64,000 bases of DNA from Paludisphaera rhizosphaerae (lineage in GTDB: Bacteria > Planctomycetota > Planctomycetia > Isosphaerales > Isosphaeraceae): positions 1 to 64,000 of the forward strand of contig NZ_JAALCR010000014.1 of NCBI RefSeq assembly GCF_011065895.1, read 5' to 3'. The translations under genes and the position numbers were made by a program. A model generated the notes under the pieces. That model did not search any database, had not been told where the DNA came from, and was given only the letters and a program-made list of their open reading frames with translations. The stretch's first letter is position 1. Each line of letters starts with the position of its first letter. Below are positions 18,374-25,460 of this stretch, in pieces.

Positions 18374-18496
18374 CGCAACCCCCGCAGACCACCCGATCAC
18401 CTCCGTTGGATCGTCGCATTCGCCGGCTCTTGCGTCAATCCTGCACGATATTGCGGCAGTCTGCGTCAAGATTCCATGAAAAACCGACTCCTCGAC

Positions 18497-18524
18497 TTGA
18501 GGTTGAGCGTTCCGGACGTAGAAT
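18497..18524 (+). promoter_or_regulatory. Candidate sigma70-type promoter for the MFS/HAD genes
   Basis: TTGAGG at 18497-18502 and TAGAAT at 18519-18524 are separated by 16 bases, about 50 bases before the MFS start. It lies in the divergent region shared with the DeoR gene, which probably also holds the DeoR operator. A clear operator palindrome was not identified. Confidence 0.45.
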
Positions 18525-18573
18525 CGACGTGAACTCGGAAACTTCGTGCAGATAACCGCAGGGTCCCGCAAGG

Positions 18574-19845
18574 GTGAACGACTCCTCCATGGATGCTTCG
18601 ACGGCTTTGAAGAGGTTCCCCTTTCTCCCCTCGGCGCTGGCCGGACCGGAGCGGCTGGCGACCTTCGGATTGTTCGCGCTCGACGGCGTTGGATTCGGCT
18701 CGTGGGCGGCGTATCTGCCGACCTACAAGGCGAGCCTCGGCCTCAGAGACGGCCAACTAAGCATCGCGCTGTTCGCGATGGTCGTTGGAAGCATGGCCTC
18801 GATGCCCTTGTCGGGGCGGGTGCTCGCGCAACGAAGTACGCGGGTCGTGGTGCTGGCCGGGGCGTCGTCGTTCTGCCTGACGATTCCGCTCGTGGCCTTC
18901 GCCGCCGTGACGTTCGGGAGCATGGCCGGGTTCGTGCTGGCGGCGTTGCTGTTCGGTGCAACCAAGGGGATCATCGACGTCTCCGCGAACGCCCATGCGA
19001 TCGGCGTTGAGCATGACGGGGCAGGGCCGTTGCTGTCGACCTGCCACGGCGGCTGGAGTTTGGGCGTCCTCTGCGGGGCGACGGCCGTTGCAGGGGCGCT
19101 GAAGATCGGGATGCCCCCCTTGCTGGCGACATTCCTGATCGCCGCCGCCTTGCTGGGCCTGACGGCCGCGGCCTCACGCGTGTTGACGGAGACGAAACCT
19201 GAGGCCGTCGCCGATCGTCCAGCACGCTCCGTCTGGCCTCGCGGGCGGTTGATTCCGCTGGCCGCGCTGGCGTTCCTCGGCCTCTTCTGCGAAGGGGCGA
19301 TGGGAGACTGGGCTACGATCTTCCTCTCGGACGTGGCGCGGGCTTCGGCCTCGGCCGCGGCGATGGGGTTCGCGGCCTACTCGCTGGTGATGATGTGCGG
19401 CCGGTTCGCCGGCGACCGTTTCGTCGCCAAACTCGGGCCCGTGGGATTGCTGGCGAGCAGCGGATTGAGCGTCGCCCTGGGCCTGGGATTGGCTGTCCTC
19501 TTCCGCGGCTACTGGCCGACCGTCGCCGGCTTCGCATTCGTGGGGCTGGGCGTCTCAAACATGGTCCCGATTCTCTTCCGCGCCGCCGGCCGCGACGGCG
19601 ATTCTGGCGCGGCGATCGCGTCGGTCTCGATCGTCGGCTACCTCGGCTTCCTCGTCGGCCCGCCGCTGATTGGAGCCCTCAGCCAGTACGTCGGCCTTGC
19701 GTCCGCCCTCTCCGTGGTGATCCTCTTCGGCCTGACCATCGCCGCCGGCGCGAAGTTCGTCGGCGACTCGACCAAACCCGAAATCGACCTGTCAAAAAAC
19801 CCTCCAGAAAGAACCACTCATGTCCAGTGCGAACCGACCCTTTGA
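18574..19845 (+). CDS. MFS transporter, fucose-permease-like
   Basis: A 423-residue membrane protein with about 12 helices. The family features are LFALDGVGFGSWAAYLPTYKASLGL at the first helix and a long conserved pair of six-helix halves, with LFATKGIIDVSANAHA-type helix 4-5 sequence (DVSANAHAIGVEH) as in FucP-like and YbjJ-like carriers. It starts at GTG 18574; an ATG at 18589 is an alternative. Its last 26 bases overlap the HAD gene in another frame, so the two are translationally linked. Placement opposite a DeoR regulator suggests uptake of a sugar or sugar derivative. Confidence 0.88.
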   Translation: MNDSSMDASTALKRFPFLPSALAGPERLATFGLFALDGVGFGSWAAYLPTYKASLGLRDGQLSIALFAMVVGSMASMPLSGRVLAQRSTRVVVLAGASSFCLTIPLVAFAAVTFGSMAGFVLAALLFGATKGIIDVSANAHAIGVEHDGAGPLLSTCHGGWSLGVLCGATAVAGALKIGMPPLLATFLIAAALLGLTAAASRVLTETKPEAVADRPARSVWPRGRLIPLAALAFLGLFCEGAMGDWATIFLSDVARASASAAAMGFAAYSLVMMCGRFAGDRFVAKLGPVGLLASSGLSVALGLGLAVLFRGYWPTVAGFAFVGLGVSNMVPILFRAAGRDGDSGAAIASVSIVGYLGFLVGPPLIGALSQYVGLASALSVVILFGLTIAAGAKFVGDSTKPEIDLSKNPPERTTHVQCEPTL

Positions 19846-20659
19846 ATATGCCCTCGCCGCCATCGACATCGACGAGACTCTGATCGGACCCGACAAGAAG
19901 ATCGGATTGGCCAACCGGAAGGCGATCGCCGAATTGCAATCGCGCGGCTGCCGCGTGGTGCTGGCTTCCGGACGTCGGCACGCGAACATGTTGCCGTACT
20001 ACGCGGAGTTGGGCCTGGACGACTACGTCGTCTCCTGCCAGGGGGCTCGCGTTCAGCACGCGACGACCGGCGAAATCCTCCACCGCGCCGAGGTCGACCC
20101 AGCGTCGGCCGCCTCGCTCGTCGCCGAGGGCCTGGCCCGCGGCTTTGGAATCCTCCTCTGGCTCGACGACCAGGTGTTGGGCCAGGGCGATTCCAGGTTG
20201 ATCGGCAAGTACGAACACCTGGCCGACGATCCCGTGGCGCGCGTCGACCTGGCCGCGGCCGTCCCCCAATCGGCCGAGAAGGTCGTCTGGCTCGGCGAGC
20301 CTGATCTCATCAATAAGACCAGGGCCGAGATGCACGATCGGCTCGACAACAAGCTCCTGACCACGATCACCGAGTCCTGGTCGCTCGAATTCACGGCCCT
20401 TGAAGCGGACAAGCGCCACGGTCTGGCGGCGTTGGCGCTTCGGCTGGGAATCCCGCGTGAGGCCGTTCTCGCCTTCGGCGACGGCAACAACGACGCCGGG
20501 ATGCTGGCCTGGGCCGGGATGGGAGTCGCCATGCCCCACGGCCGAGCCTCAGCCCACGCCGCCGCCCGTATCGTCGCCCCGGAAGGAGATCGGGAATCGG
20601 CCCTGGCGCGGGGCGTCGAGCACTTGCTTCGCCGGCCCGACGGGGTCATGGTGGCTTGA
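19820..20659 (+). CDS. Cof-type HAD-superfamily hydrolase (sugar-phosphate phosphatase-like)
   Basis: A 279-residue cytosolic phosphatase-like protein of the Cof/YbjI subfamily. Motif I is AIDIDETLIGPDKK, motif II VVLASGRRHANM, motif III has the Lys of EADKRHGLAAL, and motif IV is FGDGNNDAGML. The C2-type cap domain lies between (about 85-190). Related enzymes dephosphorylate sugar phosphates and cofactors. It overlaps the 3' end of the MFS carrier gene by 26 bases. With the DeoR regulator opposite, the unit resembles a sugar uptake plus sugar-phosphate clearance cassette; the substrate is not readable. Confidence 0.92.
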   Translation: MSSANRPFEYALAAIDIDETLIGPDKKIGLANRKAIAELQSRGCRVVLASGRRHANMLPYYAELGLDDYVVSCQGARVQHATTGEILHRAEVDPASAASLVAEGLARGFGILLWLDDQVLGQGDSRLIGKYEHLADDPVARVDLAAAVPQSAEKVVWLGEPDLINKTRAEMHDRLDNKLLTTITESWSLEFTALEADKRHGLAALALRLGIPREAVLAFGDGNNDAGMLAWAGMGVAMPHGRASAHAAARIVAPEGDRESALARGVEHLLRRPDGVMVA

Positions 20660-20701
20660 TGAAAGAGGCTCGTTTATCGACCTGACTCGGGAGGGGAACC
20701 A

Positions 20702-22054
20702 ATGCGGCTCCTTCGATTCGTGATCGCCTGGCTGCTCCTCGTCACCGGGGAGGCGGTCGCCGATGACGGCCCCATCGCCCTCACTCACGTCCGGTTGATC
20801 GACGGAAGCGGTGGACCGGCGATCGACGATACGACGATCGTGATCGCCGGCGGACGGGTCCTCGCTGCTGGACCTGCCGCGACAGTCCCTCCCGGCGCGG
20901 CGGTCCGCGAACTTCGAGGCAAGACGGTGACTCCCGGTCTGATTTCGGATCACAGTCACATCGGCCAGGTCCGCGGCGTGAGCGTCGGCGCGCAGAATTA
21001 CACTCGTGAGACGATTGAGGGCGAGCTTCGGCAGTATCGCAACTACGGCGTGACGACGATCACGGCCCTGGGGAACAACGGCCCGCTGTTCGAGACGATC
21101 CGCGCCGAGGCCCACGCCGGCAAGACCGACGGCGCGGACCTGTTCGGCGTCGACCGGGCCATCGGCGTGCCCGACGGCGCGCCGCCGCAGGCGATGATCA
21201 AGGTCGGCGCCGACCAGTTGTTTCGACCGCGCAACGCCGACGAAGCCCGCGCGGCGGTCGACGCGATGGCAGACCGCAAGACCGACCTCGTGAAGATCTG
21301 GCTCGACGACTTCGGCGGCGGCGTCCCGGCCAAGATGAGCCCGGCCGTTTACCAGGCGGTCATCGACCAGTCCCACAAGCGGGGCGTTCGCGTGGCTGCC
21401 CACATCCACGACCTGGCCGACGCCAGGGCGATCGTCGCCGCTGGCGCGGATATCATCGCCCACGGCGTTCGAGACCAACCCGTCGACGCCGAGTTCATCG
21501 CGGCTCTGAAGGCGAAGGGCGTCTGGTACATCCCGACGCTCGCCCTCGACGACGCATCCTTCGCCTGGGCCGATCAGGCCGCCTGGACTCAGACCGCGTT
21601 CGCAAAGGCCGCGATTTCGCCGGAGTTGGCCCATCAGATCGACGATTCGGAATGGCGAGCGAAGATCCTGGGCGATCCGAAGTTGAAAGGGTCGCGGACG
21701 TCGCTCGTCATGAATCAGAAGAACCTGAAGACGCTGTTCGACGCGGGCGTCAAAATCGGCTTCGGCACGGACAGCGGAGCCACTCCCTTGCGAGTCGCCG
21801 GCATCGCCGAGCACCGTGAACTGGCCCTGATGGTCGAGGCGGGCCTGACTCCGATGCAGGCCCTGACCATCGCCACGACTCACGCCGCTGAACTGCTCGG
21901 TCTGCACGACCGCGGCCGAATTGCTGCGGGCCTTCGCGCCGACCTCATCGTCTTCGACGCCGATCCCTTGCAGGAGATCGGGAACAGCAAGACGATCCGC
22001 GAGACCTGGGTTCTCGGCCGCGCGTATCCCCGCGCGGCCGAAGCGAAGCCCTGA
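20702..22054 (+). CDS. Secreted amidohydrolase-family metal-dependent hydrolase
   Basis: A 450-residue exported enzyme. The signal peptide is MRLLRFVIAWLLLVTGEAVA, followed by the imidazolonepropionase/prolidase-like amidohydrolase fold. The first metal site is DHSHIG in place of the usual DxHxH, the likely carboxylated Lys is in TDLVKIWLDD, the next His is in VRVAAHIHD, then ADIIAHGV, and the last Asp is in GFGTDSGATP. Such periplasmic enzymes cleave cyclic amides or dipeptides. GGGAGGGG precedes the ATG. It follows the HAD gene by 42 bases on the same strand and may share its transcript. It ends convergently to hmp. Confidence 0.92.
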   Translation: MRLLRFVIAWLLLVTGEAVADDGPIALTHVRLIDGSGGPAIDDTTIVIAGGRVLAAGPAATVPPGAAVRELRGKTVTPGLISDHSHIGQVRGVSVGAQNYTRETIEGELRQYRNYGVTTITALGNNGPLFETIRAEAHAGKTDGADLFGVDRAIGVPDGAPPQAMIKVGADQLFRPRNADEARAAVDAMADRKTDLVKIWLDDFGGGVPAKMSPAVYQAVIDQSHKRGVRVAAHIHDLADARAIVAAGADIIAHGVRDQPVDAEFIAALKAKGVWYIPTLALDDASFAWADQAAWTQTAFAKAAISPELAHQIDDSEWRAKILGDPKLKGSRTSLVMNQKNLKTLFDAGVKIGFGTDSGATPLRVAGIAEHRELALMVEAGLTPMQALTIATTHAAELLGLHDRGRIAAGLRADLIVFDADPLQEIGNSKTIRETWVLGRAYPRAAEAKP

Positions 22055-22062
22055 CCGGGTGC

Positions 22063-23295
22063 TCAGGCCGACGCCAGCGCCGGGGCGGTCACGTCCTGGC
22101 GAGGGCCGAAGAACTCGTAGCGGATTCGATCCTCGTCGACGCCGAGTTCCTTGAGCGCGGTATAGACGCCTCGCATGAATGGTCGGGGACCGCAAAAGTA
22201 GAAGACAGCCTTGTCGACCGGAGCCCAGCGCCGGAGGAAGTCGGCGCTCACCACCCCGACGCCGTCGCAAAGCCCGTTGTCGAGATCGTCGGCCAGGGGT
22301 TGGTCGAAGAGGACGTGCGTCGTGACGTTCGGCAACTCGTCCAGCTTCTTGATCTCGTCGGCGAAAGCTCGGGCCCGGCTGTTCCTCGCGGCATGCAGGA
22401 GATGCAGCGGGGCGCGCCGGCCGGTATGGACGTGGTGCTTGGCCATCGACAGCAGCGGCGTCACGCCGATACCGCCCGCGAGCAGGACGACCGGTCGATC
22501 GTCTTCAGAGAGGGTGAATTCGCCGCAGGGGGGGCCGATCTCCAGCCTGTCGCCGACCTGGACGTCGTCGTGCAGGTGGTTGGAGACCAGGCCGTCCGGC
22601 GCGTCCACGGCGAGCTTCGACTCACGCTTGACGCTGATCCGATAGTGATCCAGCCCAGGACGATCCGAGAGGCTGTAATTGCGGGGGGACGTCGGCGTCC
22701 TGGGGAGGTCGACGCGGATCGTGAGATACTGACCTGGCTCGAATGTCGGCAGCGGTCCGCCGTCGGCCGGCCGGAGGTACAGCGAGGTCACCTCCGCGCT
22801 TTCGGGGACCTTGCGATCGACGATGAACTCGCGATAGCCGTTCCAGCCTCCGACCGCCTCGCGCTGGGCCTGATAGATCGTGGCCTCGCGGTTGATGCAG
22901 ACGTCCGCCAGGAAGCCGTACGCTTCCGCGACAGCCCCGATCACCTCGTCGGTGGCCGCCTCGCCGAAGACGTCGCGGATCGCCGCCAGGAGGTGCTTGC
23001 CGACGATCGGATAATGTTCCGGCTTGATCCCCAGGGAACAGTGCTTCTGAGCGATCAATTCGATCGCCGGGGCGAGCACCGCGGGGTTGTCGATGTGCGC
23101 GAAATAGGCGCAGATCGACCCCGCCAACGCTCGCTGCTGCCCTCCAGAATGCTGGTGCGCCTGGTTGAAGTACGCCAGGACCTCGGGGTTGCCGGCGAAC
23201 ATCCGGGGGTAGAACCGCCGGGTGATCGCCTCGGCGTTCGCCGCCACGGCGGGCGTGATTCGCTTGATGATCTCGATCGTCTCGGGCCGAAGCAT
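22063..23295 (-). CDS. hmp: Flavohemoprotein (nitric oxide dioxygenase)
   Basis: A 410-residue cytosolic enzyme that converts NO and O2 to nitrate with NAD(P)H. The globin domain (1-140) has the distal Tyr29 (RRFYPRMF), Gln53 and the proximal His85 in [16 protein letters not shown], at the positions known in E. coli Hmp. The FAD domain shows [11 protein letters not shown] and the NAD domain [11 protein letters not shown] and [13 protein letters not shown] at 23295 is used; 26 extra upstream residues in a longer frame would overlap the promoter. It is divergent from an Rrf2-family regulator, with an operator-like palindrome inside its promoter. Confidence 0.97.
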   Translation of the reverse strand: MLRPETIEIIKRITPAVAANAEAITRRFYPRMFAGNPEVLAYFNQAHQHSGGQQRALAGSICAYFAHIDNPAVLAPAIELIAQKHCSLGIKPEHYPIVGKHLLAAIRDVFGEAATDEVIGAVAEAYGFLADVCINREATIYQAQREAVGGWNGYREFIVDRKVPESAEVTSLYLRPADGGPLPTFEPGQYLTIRVDLPRTPTSPRNYSLSDRPGLDHYRISVKRESKLAVDAPDGLVSNHLHDDVQVGDRLEIGPPCGEFTLSEDDRPVVLLAGGIGVTPLLSMAKHHVHTGRRAPLHLLHAARNSRARAFADEIKKLDELPNVTTHVLFDQPLADDLDNGLCDGVGVVSADFLRRWAPVDKAVFYFCGPRPFMRGVYTALKELGVDEDRIRYEFFGPRQDVTAPALASA

Positions 23296-23334
23296 GGTGA
23301 GAGGACTCCCTGGAGAGCGGTAGGCGACCTCGTC

Positions 23335-23386
23335 TTGAAACCTGCACCTGAATATACAGAATAGATTCTGCACGTCAAGGTGCAGG
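23335..23386. promoter_or_regulatory. Divergent hmp/rrf2 promoters with nested operator palindromes
   Basis: On the minus strand, TTGACG (23373-23378) and TATATT (23351-23356) are 16 bases apart and drive hmp. The palindrome CAGAATAGATTCTG (23357-23370) fills that spacer. On the plus strand TTGAAA (23335-23340) and CAGAAT (23357-23362), also 16 bases apart, could drive the regulator. An outer inverted repeat, CCTGCACCT (23341-23349) and AGGTGCAGG (23378-23386), encloses it all. One bound repressor could close both promoters. Confidence 0.75.
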
Positions 23387-23416
23387 ATCTGGTTGGCGAC
23401 CTGGAGACGGCGATCA

Positions 23417-23848
23417 ATGTTGCCGAAGACGGCGGAATATGCCTTGCGGGCTGCGGTCTGTCTGGCGGGAATGCCAGGACGGCCGGCGTCGGCTGACGTG
23501 CTGGCGGAGCGGACGAAGACGCCCCGGTCCTATCTGAACCGGGTCTTGCAGGACATGGCGAAGGCGGGGCTGGTCCATTCGCGATCCGGCCCGGGCGGCG
23601 GTTATGAGCTGGCCAGGGCCACGGAGGACGTGACGATTCTCGACGTGGTTGAGGCTGTGGCTCCCATCGAGCGGATTCGCCACTGTCCACTCGGTCTGCC
23701 GTCGCATACGACGCTCTGTCCGTTGCATCGCGAGCTGGATCGGGCCTATGCCACGGTCGAGGCTGCGTTCCGAGGGGTGACGCTCAAGGATCTGATCGAC
23801 TCCACCGACCCGATCGTCCCTCTGTGCGACATCAAACGGGAGGGGTAG
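23417..23848 (+). CDS. Rrf2-family transcriptional regulator (NsrR-like)
   Basis: A 143-residue winged-helix regulator. The Rrf2 pattern is complete: [18 protein letters not shown] at the N-terminus, [39 protein letters not shown], then DVVEAV. Cysteines lie in [20 protein letters not shown] and near the end in PLCDIK. The spacing (C-x10-C) is wider than in classical NsrR, so ligands of any Fe-S cluster are uncertain. ATG at 23417 is chosen as the family start. Divergence from hmp strongly suggests NO-responsive control of hmp and its own gene. Confidence 0.93.
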   Translation: MLPKTAEYALRAAVCLAGMPGRPASADVLAERTKTPRSYLNRVLQDMAKAGLVHSRSGPGGGYELARATEDVTILDVVEAVAPIERIRHCPLGLPSHTTLCPLHRELDRAYATVEAAFRGVTLKDLIDSTDPIVPLCDIKREG

Positions 23849-24809
23849 GGGGGCGACGGCCGAACCAGCGGCCCGCCAGGCCGGGAGCGATGGCCAGCGA
23901 TGCCATTTGAGCGGCCAGTTTCGGATCAGCGAGAATCGTTCCCAGGATCGTCGGCGAGATGTGCAGAGCTCGGCCGAGCGCCCGCCGGGCCAGGTCGACG
24001 CGGCCGGCGCGGAGGGCGTCGTGAGCGCGGTTGAGGTAGGCGCGGGCGAGGCGCCGGCCGGGGCGAACGCCTCGACGGGTGAGTAGCCCCTGGGTCTCCT
24101 CCAGATCGTCGAGACTCGCCTTGAAGCGGTGCGTTTCGCTGGCGCCGTGCCAGCGGACGGAGACTTTGGGCTCGCCGTTGATCCAGGCGACTCCGAAGCG
24201 ATCGGCGACGCGGAGCCAGAAGTCCCAGTCGACGACGTACCGCAGCTTCGGGTCGAACCCGCCGACCGCCTGGTGAGCCTCCCGGTTCGTCGTCACGGCC
24301 GAACACCGCAGGACATTTCCTTCGGCCAGGTGTGCGACGAAAGCGCCGGGAGGGAATTCGACGGCCGGCTCGGTGAAAGTTCCCACAAGACCGCCAGGCT
24401 CGACCACGTCCGACGCGAGAGGACGGCCCGCTCCGTCGATCACGTCGGCCGGCTCGGCGATCAGGCCCGGCGGGTTTGTCCAGGGTCTTTCCAGAACCTC
24501 GAAACGGCGGGCGAGGTCGCCGGGCCGCATCACGTCGTCCTGGTGGAAGACGGCGACCCAGGGCGTTCGCGCGAGCCTGATGCAGCGGTTCCAGTTGCCG
24601 GCGAGGCCCAGACGCTCAGGGTTGACCTCGACTCGGGCCCGGTCGCCGGTCAGGGCGCGAACCATCGCGGCGGTCTCGTCGTCCGATCGGTCGTCGCAGA
24701 CGAGCAGGTCGAACGGGCGGCATTCCTGGCTCAGGATCCCCGACAGGGCTTCCGCCAGGTGACGCTCGCCGTTGAACGTGGGGATCGCGAGGGTGAGCTT
24801 GGGGGTCAT
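23832..24809 (-). CDS. Family 2 glycosyltransferase
   Basis: A 325-residue cytosolic GT-A enzyme starting [18 protein letters not shown]. The nucleotide-sugar motifs are [10 protein letters not shown] near residue 40 and the DxD-like VFHQDDVM near 95. The region with [12 protein letters not shown] matches the acceptor-side acidic motif of the family. A C-terminal helical part (about 245-325) follows. The start at 24809 overlaps the DUF971 stop by four bases (ATGA), so translation is probably coupled. It ends convergently and overlaps the 3' end of the Rrf2 gene by 17 bases. The acceptor is unknown. Confidence 0.9.
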   Translation of the reverse strand: MTPKLTLAIPTFNGERHLAEALSGILSQECRPFDLLVCDDRSDDETAAMVRALTGDRARVEVNPERLGLAGNWNRCIRLARTPWVAVFHQDDVMRPGDLARRFEVLERPWTNPPGLIAEPADVIDGAGRPLASDVVEPGGLVGTFTEPAVEFPPGAFVAHLAEGNVLRCSAVTTNREAHQAVGGFDPKLRYVVDWDFWLRVADRFGVAWINGEPKVSVRWHGASETHRFKASLDDLEETQGLLTRRGVRPGRRLARAYLNRAHDALRAGRVDLARRALGRALHISPTILGTILADPKLAAQMASLAIAPGLAGRWFGRRPPTPPV

Positions 24810-25120
24810 CCCGACGTGGGGAGGTTGTGGGCCGCTTCGCGGAGCAACTCCCAGGTGAAGATGCCCGTGGAGTGGCCGTCGCTCCACGAGGGCTGGATCG
24901 CGTAGGAGCCGACGGCCTCGATCCCCTCCAGCTTGACGTCTTCGCGAACGTGCTCGATCTGGATGATGCGCTCGCCGGTCCACTCGTCGCGGCAACTCGC
25001 GCAGGGGCACTCAGCGCGGAGGTAGCGATAGGGGAGGCGGTGGACCTCGCCGTCGGGCCAGGAGACCTCAAGGATCTGCTCGGCTTGATGGGCTCGGATG
25101 TTGGTGGGAGGATCGATCAT
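24806..25120 (-). CDS. DUF971 domain protein
   Basis: A 104-residue protein matching DUF971, the domain also found at the N-terminus of gamma-butyrobetaine hydroxylase. The features are LEVSWPDGEVHRLPYRYLRAECPCASC, with a Cys cluster typical of the family, and a C-terminal SWSDGHSTGIFTWELLR block. In other bacteria DUF971 is often near mrp/apbC and may bind iron or act in Fe-S assembly; that link is known only by neighbourhood, and here its partner is a glycosyltransferase. ATG 25120 gives the usual family length. In-frame starts further upstream (25156) lack ribosome sites. Confidence 0.9.
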   Translation of the reverse strand: MIDPPTNIRAHQAEQILEVSWPDGEVHRLPYRYLRAECPCASCRDEWTGERIIQIEHVREDVKLEGIEAVGSYAIQPSWSDGHSTGIFTWELLREAAHNLPTSG

Positions 25121-25154
25121 GGGCCGGTCGTCTATCGGGAGGGGAGGAACTGTC

Positions 25155-25448
25155 ATGGACGTCCAGCGTAACACGACGAGGGCGGGCGACGAAGAGGAGA
25201 CGTCGGCCGCGATCGCCGAGGCTGCCGCGACCTCGTTGCGTTTCTACGTCGCCGCGCCCAGCGTCAGCGCGGTTCGGAGGGCTCTTCATCGGGCCCCCGG
25301 CGGCGCCCGCGTGATGGGTCGGCACGATCGGGAGACGATCGCTTGCTCTCACACGATGGACGCTCACAGCTTCAGCCGCCACTGGCCGGTCATTCTCAGC
25401 CGGCTGGAGAAGGCCGGTCTGAGGACGACGCCTCGGCCGTCAGTTTGA
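25155..25448 (+). CDS. Small hypothetical protein
   Basis: A 97-residue basic protein starting MDVQRNTTRAGDEEETSAAI. The ATG has GGGAGGGGAGGA about 6 to 9 bases upstream, which is among the stronger ribosome sites in this window. The body (FYVAAPSVSAVRRALHRAPGG) is partly helical with a His/Arg-rich end and no motif that I recognise. It is divergent from DUF971, with a 34-base gap. It could be a real short gene; the alternative is a chance frame, since GC-rich DNA gives many of this size. Confidence 0.5.
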   Translation: MDVQRNTTRAGDEEETSAAIAEAAATSLRFYVAAPSVSAVRRALHRAPGGARVMGRHDRETIACSHTMDAHSFSRHWPVILSRLEKAGLRTTPRPSV

Positions 25449-25460
25449 GCCGAGGGTGAG

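Noticed and set aside
20549-22270. A 573-residue minus-strand frame
   Set aside because: Antisense to the amidohydrolase, which has a signal peptide and complete motifs.
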